Positions 45,008-54,030 of a DNA stretch of 64,000 nt are shown one piece after another. This DNA comes from Mycobacterium gastri. GTDB lineage: Bacteria > Actinomycetota > Actinomycetes > Mycobacteriales > Mycobacteriaceae. The stretch lies in the NCBI RefSeq assembly GCF_002102175.1, contig NZ_LQOX01000055.1:1-64000 (forward strand), read 5' to 3'. The translations under genes and the position numbers were made by a program. Position 1 is the first letter of the stretch, and each line of letters begins with the position of its first letter. Under the pieces are notes generated by a model that was given only the letters and a program-made list of their open reading frames with translations, ran no database searches and had not been told where the DNA came from.

Positions 45008-45730
45008 TCAGTTCATGCCGCTTGTCAGCAGGGCAACCCCGGCCGCGGCGAAGGCAACGGAGAGGATCTGCCGCCGATGCGTCCGTAGCCAGTTGCGCAG
45101 CCGCAACATGGTGGCTTCGGTTTTGTCAGGGTTGACCAGATGGCTGACGAGCGGGATCTCGACGATCGCGAGCATCACGAGAAGGTAGGCGACGGTCGCG
45201 CTGAGCTGAGTGCCGAGCGCCGCACCCGAAGCGCCGATAGCGGTGAGCACCACCAGGTACTCCACCGGCGGTGGTCCCGCCGAACTCAGGCCGGCCACAA
45301 ACGCTACCCAGGGAAACCCGCCCTCGAGTGCACCCTGGGCGTTTGCCATCAGCCGCGCGAATCGGGAGGGCTGCTCCTGCACCAGCACAGCCGAGGATTC
45401 GCCGGTCGACACCAGCGCGGGTGGACGCACCGAGACGCCGGCGGCGACCAGCGCGGCTACCACTAATGCCACGACACCAAGCGCGACCTGAATGTGGCCG
45501 ACAGTCGAACTTGCCGCCAGTGACGTCACAGATTCGGCGAGGGCATGCGCGAAGTCGCGCAGCAGAAGTAAAACGCCCAGTGCGACGGCTGCGCCCGTCG
45601 CCATTCCGCCGAACCAGAAAGCGAGCAGGTTGACCATTGGCCGCGGCTTCGAGATCAAGAAGAGGGCAACGCCCAGACGCACCGGCTCAGTCGCTGTGAT
45701 CAGCCCGAGGATCAGCACTGTGGTCCACAT
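45008..45730 (-). CDS. Sap/GAP-like membrane protein (glycolipid-addressing family)
   Basis: Polytopic inner-membrane protein of 240 aa with about six helices. It begins MWTTVLILGLITATEPVRLG, then LFLISKPRPMVNLLAFWFGGMATG and a cytosolic loop with LMANAQGALEGGFPWVAFVAG. This is the family of Gap (glycopeptidolipid-addressing) and Sap (sulfolipid-addressing) proteins, which help MmpL proteins bring glycolipids to the cell surface. ATG 45730 follows GGGAGGGG. Its presence among acyltransferase and glycosyltransferase genes argues that this island makes a surface glycolipid. Confidence 0.85.
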   Translation of the reverse strand: MWTTVLILGLITATEPVRLGVALFLISKPRPMVNLLAFWFGGMATGAAVALGVLLLLRDFAHALAESVTSLAASSTVGHIQVALGVVALVVAALVAAGVSVRPPALVSTGESSAVLVQEQPSRFARLMANAQGALEGGFPWVAFVAGLSSAGPPPVEYLVVLTAIGASGAALGTQLSATVAYLLVMLAIVEIPLVSHLVNPDKTEATMLRLRNWLRTHRRQILSVAFAAAGVALLTSGMN

Positions 45731-45876
45731 CTGCCCCCTCCCTCCCGTTCGCCGTCTTTCAGCTGACCGGCACTGCGTCAACGCATAGGAAGCGGTGGTG
45801 ACCGCCCGGAGCTCTGTCGTTGAAAAAGCGTTTCGCGGTCATGTCGTCCTGTTCGAGTGGGCAGTGGCGCCCGGAG

Positions 45877-47145
45877 TCAGCTGCGAAACCGAGGGCTGGG
45901 CCGAGTCCGAGTCACCTCATTTTCCAAAAGATCGGCTGCCCGCGTGGCGCTTTCGCCAGGTTTGGTCATCTGATTTGCGACCTCGCGCGCCCGGTTGACG
46001 TAGTCGGGAGCCAGAATTGCCCGGAGGTCGCTGATCAGCGTCTCCTTCGTGGTGGCCGCGAGCCGGCGTCCAGAGCCGATCCTGAGCCGTTTGATCTGGG
46101 CTAACCAAATCGGTTGTTCTATCCAGATCCAGAGGATCAGGGTGGGAATGCCGGCTCGCATGCCGGCGGCGGTCGTTCCGGCGCCACCGTGGTGTACGAC
46201 CGCGCGGCAGACCGGAAATACGGCGCCGTGGCTTACCCCGGGCACCAATTTGACGTGCTCCGCGCACACGACCTCGCTGACGTCATTCTGGCCCGTGCAG
46301 ATCAACGCGCGTTCGCCCAATTCCGCACAGGCGGCGCCAATCATGGCGATGGTGCCGGCGGGCGAATCCACTGGCATACTGCCGAAGCCGAAGTAGATCG
46401 GCGGCGTACCGGCGGCAATCCACGACAACACCTCGTCGTCGTAGTCCGTTGGCAGTTCCAGGGTCAGGGCTCCGACGAACGGCCGCCTGTCAGCCCACTG
46501 GGCCCACTCGGTAACCAGACCGGGAAAGCACAGCTCGTCATAGGCCTGGATCTCGAGTGCCCTGCTGCTCAGAATGCGCGACGACGAGGACGCGGTTGCC
46601 TTCGGCAGTCCCAGCTCTCGCCGCTGCGCGTCTTCTGGGTTCTTCGTGATGCGCCACTGCACCCACCACAGCGCCGAAACCAGCGAGCGATTCAACCGCG
46701 CCGGCAAGACCGGCACGAGCTGGCCATTGACCCGCGCGGGCATGAAATGCATCGTCGCCAGCCGAATGTCGTAATACTCCGCGATATTGGCGGCAATGCC
46801 CTGGTGGATCATGCCGGTCAACACCAGGTCCATGCCGTCGGCCAACGATCTCAGCGTCGCCGCCATATCGGCCCAGGCCTGACGCAGGTCCGCGATACCC
46901 TCGCGCACCAACTTGATAGACGTCTGCGGCTTCCAAAATTCGTGCAAATTGTCTTCGTCGTCCAGCAGCGCCTGAGTGTCCGGCCCGTAGCTGACCGCAT
47001 CCAGTCCGGCCGCTTCGGCCAAACCGATTAGGTTGGGCGGCACCGCGAGGCGAACCTCGTGTCCCCGGCGCAGCAGCTCCCGCCCGAGAGCCGTGCAGGG
47101 CTCGACATCGCCGCGGGTGCCGTTGATCGCCAGTGCGAACTTCAT
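45877..47145 (-). CDS. UDP-glycosyltransferase-like protein, paralogue of the 2968 gene
   Basis: GT-B glycosyltransferase of 422 aa. It opens INGTRGDVEPCTALGRELLR and carries the donor motif VVHHGGAGTTAAGMRAGIPT. It follows the protein at 2968 over its whole length, with about 60% identity by eye. The donor-site residues after the motif differ (WIEQPIW against FDQPHW), which may mean a different sugar. It is the third gene of the leftward operon, 57 bp after the condensation-type acyltransferase. The 146 bp before the Sap/GAP-like gene hold no further gene. Confidence 0.88.
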   Translation of the reverse strand: MKFALAINGTRGDVEPCTALGRELLRRGHEVRLAVPPNLIGLAEAAGLDAVSYGPDTQALLDDEDNLHEFWKPQTSIKLVREGIADLRQAWADMAATLRSLADGMDLVLTGMIHQGIAANIAEYYDIRLATMHFMPARVNGQLVPVLPARLNRSLVSALWWVQWRITKNPEDAQRRELGLPKATASSSSRILSSRALEIQAYDELCFPGLVTEWAQWADRRPFVGALTLELPTDYDDEVLSWIAAGTPPIYFGFGSMPVDSPAGTIAMIGAACAELGERALICTGQNDVSEVVCAEHVKLVPGVSHGAVFPVCRAVVHHGGAGTTAAGMRAGIPTLILWIWIEQPIWLAQIKRLRIGSGRRLAATTKETLISDLRAILAPDYVNRAREVANQMTKPGESATRAADLLENEVTRTRPSPRFRS

Positions 47146-47202
47146 CAGCGTCCCCTACCTTTGCTTCCCGCCCCCGGGCGACCTCAGTCGTGTGACTGCG
47201 AG

Positions 47203-48540
47203 CTATCCGAATACCTCAGCGGTTAGCCGATAATCTGCAAGCGTCTGTTCTATCAATGTGCGCAGCTGCCGGTTCGAATTCTCCGCGCCAAGTTGATAGG
47301 AGGATACGCTGATAAAAACTTTTCCATTCAGACATCCGGAGAAAAGGTAAAGCTGGCCGCTTTCCCGCTCGATGTTCTGCTTGGTCGCACCTTGATTGAA
47401 CAGACGTGCCGAGAAATAGTTGGCATCGGTACCGTCGATACGGTTCAAGTCTTGACTGAGGTTGCTGACATTCGAACAGCAAACCGGCAAATCCGAACTA
47501 CCTAGGGCCAGTGCTGCCATGTTCCTGGCCAGCCACCTAGGCGTGTAAGGAATCAGCGGCAGCGGCTTGAGCAGCTCGTTTGGGGTGTCATGGAGTGCGG
47601 CCAGGCTCTGTTTTATCTCGTTGCGGATGAGTTGCAAATCCGTTGTCACGCGGTCCGGGTCGACCCGGAAGATAATGGCCGTGAGCGCATTCGCTCGTAG
47701 ATCATCTGCGGTGCGTTCATTGACCGGCATTGTTATGGTGACAGCCCCATCAGCCGGGCTCAGCCGTCCCATGCGCTGCGCGAGCCTGGTCGCAAAAGCA
47801 ACGAATAGCGAATTACTGGACCCGCCGAGTTCGAGTACCCGAGCATCCCACGAAGCCAGATCGCAGGAAAAAGTGACAGCAGGTAAGACAATTGGCTGGC
47901 CACCGCGGCTCGACGTAGCCGGCGGCGTGCTTGTTCGTGTCTTCGCACTCGAGTCGCGTTTGAGGACGAGCATGATGCAGGCGATCAGTGCCCGAAAAAC
48001 CTCGGGCAATCCGCGAACGGCGTCCCACGCGTCGACAAGCAGTGCTCGTCCACGAGTGCGCGATCGTGGGGGCGGATAGCCGAAATCTCGGGTGATGCCG
48101 TTGACGGCCTCGTGGACAGCGAGATGCAGCGCGACGCCATCCACCACTGAGTGCGACGTGATCAGGGTTACCGCCGTCCCACCGTCGTGGAGCGGGAGGA
48201 CCCCCAGATGCCAGCAAGGCCCGTATTCGGGGTCGACCGGAATCTGCGCACGCTCATCCAGCCAGCCCATGATTTCAGCGCGAGATCGCGGTGACGGAGC
48301 GACGTCGATTTCCGGTGCATCGTGGTATGCGACCCAGCGGGGACGACCAAACGGTAACGGGGAACGCTCGATTCGGCGCCCGAGCCATCCACGCCCGAGG
48401 TTGCGGTTGAACCGGCGCAATCCTTGCATGTCAACCGGGCGATCGTAGATCCAGGTAACTTGGCCGATGGTTTCAACACCGGTTGCGCGCAACCGAAGAA
48501 AAGCCGCGTGGTCGAGAAAGGCGATCCTGTTGTCCGTCAT
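47203..48540 (-). CDS. Condensation-domain acyltransferase (WS/DGAT-PapA superfamily)
   Basis: Acyltransferase of 445 aa with the condensation-type fold. The catalytic motif is LITSHSVVDGVALHLAV (HxxxDG near residue 120). The N-terminal FLDHAAFLRLRATGVETIGQ and C-terminal CSNVSNLSQDLNRIDG fit the WS/DGAT and PapA relatives. ATG 48540 is the plain choice. A TTG five codons upstream has AAGGAG 7 nt before it and may be the true start. It likely puts a second acyl chain on the same sugar core as the neighbouring PapA. The acyl donor is unknown. Confidence 0.8.
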   Translation of the reverse strand: MTDNRIAFLDHAAFLRLRATGVETIGQVTWIYDRPVDMQGLRRFNRNLGRGWLGRRIERSPLPFGRPRWVAYHDAPEIDVAPSPRSRAEIMGWLDERAQIPVDPEYGPCWHLGVLPLHDGGTAVTLITSHSVVDGVALHLAVHEAVNGITRDFGYPPPRSRTRGRALLVDAWDAVRGLPEVFRALIACIMLVLKRDSSAKTRTSTPPATSSRGGQPIVLPAVTFSCDLASWDARVLELGGSSNSLFVAFATRLAQRMGRLSPADGAVTITMPVNERTADDLRANALTAIIFRVDPDRVTTDLQLIRNEIKQSLAALHDTPNELLKPLPLIPYTPRWLARNMAALALGSSDLPVCCSNVSNLSQDLNRIDGTDANYFSARLFNQGATKQNIERESGQLYLFSGCLNGKVFISVSSYQLGAENSNRQLRTLIEQTLADYRLTAEVFG

Positions 48541-48590
48541 GGCCGAAGAACGCGCCAATTCGAAACTCCTTGAAAAACCTGGATTCCGGC

Positions 48591-50099
48591 CTAGCCGGTT
48601 CGCCATGTGGTCAAGGGGGGGACCGCCGTCGCGGGTTCGTAAGCGCGCCGACTATAGGCAAGGTGCAGCTGACTGCCGTTGTGGCGCCGGGCCGGCATTA
48701 CCTCGCGTCCCTCGGCTACGCGAACATAGGCGGCCTTCAATGTCTCCGCGTAGCGGGTGACCGATTCGCGGGCGACCGGGTTGTTCGGGAACAACACCGT
48801 TAACTGGGTCTCTTTCTCGAACCGGTTAACCCGGACGTCGATCTGCCCCATCATCCCGCCGTCGTGGCAGAGCCGGGCGTGCAAGCCTTCCACGTGGCAG
48901 TTCGCCAGAGCCGACAGCGGCGGAATGCCGGCGTCGAGGTAGAAGAGCAACGGTGCTCCCCATTGGCCTTTCCGCAGCCACGGAACCAGTTCCAGCACGC
49001 GGTCCAATGGCACTTCGGCCAATTCCCGGCCGGAATCAAAGCATTCCTGAGCCGCCTTGACGATTTCACCAAACGACGATCCGGTGGCGGGGACGGTGAC
49101 CGGCACGAAGCCGGTGAACCAACCCGTCGTCATGAAATCCGTCTGGGTGCGGCGAATGTCGATGGGAACGATGGCGTGATACTCGTCGGTTCCGGTCAAT
49201 TCGTGTTCGGCCACTGCCGACATAGCGAGTACGCCGCCGCAGAACCGGGCTCCCGCCGACAAGCACGCGGATTCGAACGCGAGTGTCTGCCGTTCGTCCA
49301 ACAGCCGGACGCCCATCATCTCGCACGGCGCAGATGTGTCCCCCAGTGGCAGTGGGAATTTGGGAAGGGACCCGTCGTTGCTCTCGAAGAATTCGGCCCA
49401 TGCGCGGATAACCGGGGAGTCCAAGGTGAGCCCGGCCAGGTGCTCCTGCTGGCGGGTGCAGTAGTCGTGATAGCTGCCCGTCTCCGCCAGCCGCAACGGC
49501 GCTCCGCCCCCGACCAGTGCCATGTACATCAGGTGGATCTCGGCGAACGCGACGCCGACGAACATGGCGTCGCAGTGAAGATGGTCAATGGCCACACAGA
49601 AGGTGAAATGGTCTGCCCGCTGAATGATCGAAAAGCGGAAGCAATCCCACTCCAGCGGGCTCGGGGTGGCCAACAGGTGGTCTCGCCATTGGCTTTGCGT
49701 TGTCAGCTCACCGTGCTGCGTCGCGACGAACTGAATGTCGTTGGCTTTGTTGATGGTTCGCCGCACGTAGCGATCGCCCTCGGTGTGCTCGAACCAGCTT
49801 CGGTAGGTGTCGTGGCGACGCAGGTGCGCATTGATGACGTGCGTCATGGTGCGGATGTCGCATCGACCGGGAATATCCCAGGCGGAAATCAGCAATCGCG
49901 ACATCTCCAGGCCGCGGCTGGCGTAGGACCGGAAGTTACGCAGGTGATGGGCTTGCATATAACTGGGCGGTACCGTGCTGATCGGTGCTTGCTTCGCCTT
50001 GGCCAGTGACGGCGGCGACGGTTGCCACGACACCAGCGTGCCCGGCTCGGGGGCCCAATCGCGGATCGTCCCGGCCTCTACCTTCCCTACTCTGACCAT
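48591..50099 (-). CDS. PapA-type acyltransferase (glycolipid island)
   Basis: Polyketide-associated acyltransferase of 502 aa. It starts MVRVGKVEAGTIRDWAPEPG after GGAGG (about 3 nt gap), and the longer frame beyond that is not coding-like. The catalytic motif is AIDHLHCDAMFVG, with HxxxD followed by Ala as in PapA1/PapA3. The PPSYMQAHHLRNF block and LEWDCFRFSIIQR align closely with the PapA at 29801-31276. It is the first gene of the leftward five-gene operon. Having its own PapA but no PKS, the island probably draws acyl chains from the pks5-like system at 31-38 kb, by inference. Confidence 0.9.
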   Translation of the reverse strand: MVRVGKVEAGTIRDWAPEPGTLVSWQPSPPSLAKAKQAPISTVPPSYMQAHHLRNFRSYASRGLEMSRLLISAWDIPGRCDIRTMTHVINAHLRRHDTYRSWFEHTEGDRYVRRTINKANDIQFVATQHGELTTQSQWRDHLLATPSPLEWDCFRFSIIQRADHFTFCVAIDHLHCDAMFVGVAFAEIHLMYMALVGGGAPLRLAETGSYHDYCTRQQEHLAGLTLDSPVIRAWAEFFESNDGSLPKFPLPLGDTSAPCEMMGVRLLDERQTLAFESACLSAGARFCGGVLAMSAVAEHELTGTDEYHAIVPIDIRRTQTDFMTTGWFTGFVPVTVPATGSSFGEIVKAAQECFDSGRELAEVPLDRVLELVPWLRKGQWGAPLLFYLDAGIPPLSALANCHVEGLHARLCHDGGMMGQIDVRVNRFEKETQLTVLFPNNPVARESVTRYAETLKAAYVRVAEGREVMPARRHNGSQLHLAYSRRAYEPATAVPPLTTWRTG

Positions 50100-50610
50100 T
50101 CTTCCTCCCAGTCGCCCAGCAGGTTGCGATGCACCGGAGAGCCAAGGGTGGTCCTCAGAACCTGGCACGGTGATGACATTCGTAGGGACCCCGGTGAACC
50201 GGGTTCGAGGGCTTGGCCGTAGCGATTTCGGCTTGCGCCACCAGTGCCGGTCCACCGCACGTCACGGGACACGTTGGACGGGTCGGTACCCCTAGCCGGC
50301 CAACGGACTGCGCTCGTGACGGCACTGGGTAGGCCGGGTATCGTGGTGTTCACATGCCCCCTCATTGATTTGTCGTGCCTCCCCGAAGGCACGACCATAC
50401 TGCCGTCGGTGTGGGTTGCCCCATGCCCGACGCTGTGACGACCGTTCATCCGGGTATTTAGGTTTATAGCGTTGGTGAGCTGAGCCTAGTTGATGATTGG
50501 CGCTTAAATTTCGGTTTTCGCTGCATTGGGTTTAAACCCGTGGTTGAGGGGCCGCAGTTTGTTGGCTGGGCGGGGCTCCCACGTCTGCTGCCGGGTAGGA
50601 TCGGCCGCAA
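50100..50610. other. Intergenic region before the ileS T-box
   Basis: About 500 bp between the divergent papA and ileS genes. It holds a hairpin with 8-bp arms TCGTGCCT/AGGCACGA (50373-50394) and AT-rich stretches near 50460-50535 that should contain the ileS promoter. I see no coding region. Confidence 0.5.
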
Positions 50611-50775
50611 CGGCGTTGATCCGGCCATCACCGGTGAGCCTTCGGAAGAACAGCGCAAAAGCCCAGTAGAACCGAACGGGCGGGCCCGTCACAGCCTGCA
50701 ACGAGCGGCCGTGCGTTGGCGCGGCAAGCGGGGTGGTACCGCGGTGTTCGCGCTCCCGGCGCGTCGTCGTCCCCG
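50611..50775 (+). ncRNA. T-box riboswitch of ileS (ultrashort stem I type)
   Basis: The hallmark T-box sequence AAGCGGGGTGGTACCGCGG lies at 50726-50744, about 60 bp before the ileS start. Upstream, CCGG-CCATCA-CCGG (50621-50634) is a short stem I whose loop shows ATC, the isoleucine specifier codon, at 50627-50629. Next comes GAGCCTTCGGAAGAAC, typical for this class. Actinobacterial ileS T-boxes control translation: uncharged tRNA-Ile frees the ribosome-binding site. Here CAGGAGAC 5' of the ATG is the likely sequestered site. Confidence 0.92.
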
Positions 50776-50805
50776 TGTCTTGTGACAATTGACACAGGAG
50801 ACGGC

Positions 50806-53800
50806 ATGACCGACAGGGCCTACCCGCGCAGCGAACTGGCTGCCGACCAACGCGGTGGCTCGCCGGACTTCCCCGCGCTGGAAGAACAGGTCCTTGACTA
50901 TTGGACCCGCGACGACACCTTCCGCGCCAGCATCGCCCGCCGCGACGGCGCCCCGGAGTACGTGTTCTATGACGGACCTCCGTTCGCCAACGGCCTGCCG
51001 CACTACGGGCATCTATTGACCGGCTATGTCAAGGACATCGTGCCGCGGTACCGAACGATGCGCGGTTCTAAGGTGGAGCGCCGCTTCGGTTGGGACACCC
51101 ACGGATTGCCCGCCGAACTCGAGGTCGAGCGCCAGCTGGGCATCACCGACAAATCGCAGATCGACGCCATGGGGATCGCCGCGTTCAACGATGCCTGCCG
51201 GGCTTCGGTATTGCGCTACACCGACGAGTGGCAGGCATATGTGACCCGGCAGGCTCGCTGGGTCGATTTCGACAACGACTACAAGACGCTCGATCTGTCG
51301 TATATGGAATCGGTGATCTGGGCGTTCAAACAGCTCTGGGATAAGGGCCTGGCGTACGAGGGCTACCGGGTGCTGCCCTATTGCTGGCGCGACGAAACCC
51401 CGCTGTCCAATCACGAACTGCGGATGGACGACGACGTCTACCAGAGCCGTCAGGACCCCGCGATCACGGTGGGATTCAAAGTGCCGGGTGGCCAACCACT
51501 TGAAGAGTTGGCCGGCGCATTCCTGCTGGTGTGGACCACGACACCGTGGACGCTGCCGTCGAACCTGGCCGTCGCCGTCCATCCTGACGTGACGTATGTG
51601 CAGGTCAGGGCCGGTGATCGGTGCTTCGTGCTGGCCGAGGCACGGGTGCCTGCCTACGCTCGAGAGCTCGGAGAAGAGCCCGAGGTTCTCGCCACCTATC
51701 GCGGCGCCGACCTGCTGGGCCTGCACTACTTACCGCCGTTTACGTACTTTATGGACTCTCCCAATGCCTTTCGCATACTGTCGGGTGAATTTGTGACCAC
51801 TGAAGAGGGCACCGGCATCGTTCATATGGCCCCGGCGTATGGCGAAGACGACATGGCGGTCGCGGAGGCGGCCGGCATCGCGCCGGTGACTCCGGTCGAC
51901 GCCAAGGGCCGCTTCGACGCCGCCGTTGCCGATTACCAGGGGCAGCATGTGTTCGACGCCAACGCGCAGATCATCGGCGACCTGAAGGCACACAGCGGTC
52001 CGGCGGCGGCGAACGGCGCGGTGTTGATCCGCCACGAATCCTACGAACACCCTTACCCACATTGCTGGCGCTGCCGTAACCCGTTGATCTACCGCGCGGT
52101 GTCGTCCTGGTTCGTCACGGTGACGGAATTCCGGGACCGCATGGTTGAACTCAACCAGCAGATCACCTGGTATCCCGAACACGTCAAAGACGGCCAGTTC
52201 GGAAAGTGGCTGCAGGGTGCCCGCGATTGGTCCATCTCACGAAATCGCTACTGGGGCACCCCGATTCCGGTGTGGAAGTCGGATAATCCTGCGTACCCGA
52301 GAATCGATGTGTACGGCAGCTTGGACGAGCTGGAGCGCGATTTCGGGGTGCGGCCGGACAATTTGCACCGGCCCTACATCGACGAGCTCACCCGGCCCAA
52401 TCCCGACGATCCCACCGGGAAAAGCAGGATGCGGCGCATCCCAGACGTGCTGGACGTGTGGTTCGACTCGGGCTCGATGCCCTACGCCCAGGTGCACTAC
52501 CCATTCGAAAACCGTGGCTGGTTCGACGGAGTCGATTGCGCCGACCCCGACAAGAGGGTCGATGCCCATTACCCCGGGGACTTCATCGTCGAGTACATCG
52601 GACAGACCCGTGGCTGGTTTTACACCCTGCACGTGCTGGCGACCGCGCTGTTCGACCGGCCCGCGTTCAAAACGTGTGTGGCGCACGGGATCGTACTGGG
52701 CTCCGACGGTCAGAAAATGAGCAAGTCGCTGCGCAACTATCCCGACGTCAACGAGGTGTTCCACCGGGACGGCTCCGACGCGATGCGCTGGTTTCTGATG
52801 GCGTCGCCGATCCTGCGCGGCGGCAACCTGATTGTCACCGAACAGGGGATCCGGGACAGCGTACGGCAGGTCTTGCGGCCGTTGTGGAATGCCTACAGCT
52901 TCTTGGCCCTGTATGCGCCGAAAGTGGGTTCCTGGCGTACCGATTCACGCCATGTACTGGATCGCTACATCCTGGCCAAGCTGGCGGTGCTGCGCGAAGA
53001 CCTCACCCGGTCGATGGAGGTATGCGACATCTCCGGGGCCTGCGAGCAGCTGCGGCAGTTCACCGAAGCGCTGACGAATTGGTATGTGCGCCGGTCGCGG
53101 TTGCGCTTCTGGGAAGAAGACGATGATGCCATCGACACCTTGCACACGGTGCTGGAAGTCACCGCCAGACTGGCTGCGCCGTTGCTTCCGTTGATTACCG
53201 AGGTGATCTGGCGCGCCGTGACCGGTGAGCGCTCGGTTCATCTGACGGACTGGCCGCGGGCCGATGCGGTGCCCGCAGACGCCGACTTGGTGGCGGCGAT
53301 GGATCAGGTCCGCGAAGTGTGCTCGGCCGCGTCGTCGTTGCGCAAGGCCAAGAAGCTGCGGGTGCGCCTGCCGCTGCCGAAACTGACCGTGGCAGTGGCT
53401 GATCCGGAACGATTGAAGCCATTCATCGAGCTGATCGCCGACGAGCTCAACGTCAAACAGGTCGAACTCACCGACGCCATCGACACCTACGGGCGGTTCG
53501 AGCTGACCGTCAACGCCCGGGTGGCCGGGCCGCGACTGGGCAAGGACGTGCAAGCGGCGATCAAAGCGGTCAAGGCAGGCGAGGGCGTCGTCAATCCCGA
53601 CGGCACGTTGACGGCAGGGCCCGCGGTGCTGCAACCGGAGGAATACAGCTCACGGCTGGTGGCCGCCGACCCCGACTCCACCGCGGCACTGCCCGACGGC
53701 GCCGGGCTGGTGGTGCTCGACGGCACGGTGACCCCGGAATTGGAGGCCGAGGGCTGGGCCAAAGACCGCATCCGGGAACTGCAAGAGCTGCGCAAGTCGA

Positions 53801-53988
53801 CCGGGCTGGACGTGTCCGACCGGATCAGCGTGGTGATATCGGTGCCCGCTGAGCGGCAAGCCTGGGCGCACACTCACCGCGACCTTATTTCCGGCGAAAT
53901 CCTGGCCACCAGTTTCGAATTCGGCGACCCGGCTGACGGCGTCGACATCGGCGACGGGGTGCGAGTCGCGATCGCCAAGGCCGGCTAG
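50806..53988 (+). CDS. ileS: Isoleucyl-tRNA synthetase
   Basis: Class I aminoacyl-tRNA synthetase of 1060 aa that charges tRNA-Ile. The HIGH motif is [12 protein letters not shown] (near residue 62) and KMSKS is in [13 protein letters not shown]. The editing domain carries the conserved [18 protein letters not shown]. Length and the N-terminal block ([27 protein letters not shown]) are those of the long, eukaryote-like IleS found in mycobacteria, a type associated with mupirocin resistance. ATG 50806 follows AGGAGAC; the frame is open further upstream but lies in the T-box leader. Confidence 0.95.
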   Translation: MTDRAYPRSELAADQRGGSPDFPALEEQVLDYWTRDDTFRASIARRDGAPEYVFYDGPPFANGLPHYGHLLTGYVKDIVPRYRTMRGSKVERRFGWDTHGLPAELEVERQLGITDKSQIDAMGIAAFNDACRASVLRYTDEWQAYVTRQARWVDFDNDYKTLDLSYMESVIWAFKQLWDKGLAYEGYRVLPYCWRDETPLSNHELRMDDDVYQSRQDPAITVGFKVPGGQPLEELAGAFLLVWTTTPWTLPSNLAVAVHPDVTYVQVRAGDRCFVLAEARVPAYARELGEEPEVLATYRGADLLGLHYLPPFTYFMDSPNAFRILSGEFVTTEEGTGIVHMAPAYGEDDMAVAEAAGIAPVTPVDAKGRFDAAVADYQGQHVFDANAQIIGDLKAHSGPAAANGAVLIRHESYEHPYPHCWRCRNPLIYRAVSSWFVTVTEFRDRMVELNQQITWYPEHVKDGQFGKWLQGARDWSISRNRYWGTPIPVWKSDNPAYPRIDVYGSLDELERDFGVRPDNLHRPYIDELTRPNPDDPTGKSRMRRIPDVLDVWFDSGSMPYAQVHYPFENRGWFDGVDCADPDKRVDAHYPGDFIVEYIGQTRGWFYTLHVLATALFDRPAFKTCVAHGIVLGSDGQKMSKSLRNYPDVNEVFHRDGSDAMRWFLMASPILRGGNLIVTEQGIRDSVRQVLRPLWNAYSFLALYAPKVGSWRTDSRHVLDRYILAKLAVLREDLTRSMEVCDISGACEQLRQFTEALTNWYVRRSRLRFWEEDDDAIDTLHTVLEVTARLAAPLLPLITEVIWRAVTGERSVHLTDWPRADAVPADADLVAAMDQVREVCSAASSLRKAKKLRVRLPLPKLTVAVADPERLKPFIELIADELNVKQVELTDAIDTYGRFELTVNARVAGPRLGKDVQAAIKAVKAGEGVVNPDGTLTAGPAVLQPEEYSSRLVAADPDSTAALPDGAGLVVLDGTVTPELEAEGWAKDRIRELQELRKSTGLDVSDRISVVISVPAERQAWAHTHRDLISGEILATSFEFGDPADGVDIGDGVRVAIAKAG

Positions 53989-54030
53989 CGGCAGGTGCCC
54001 CACGGCGGGGGACAGTCGGCCGGCGGCATT

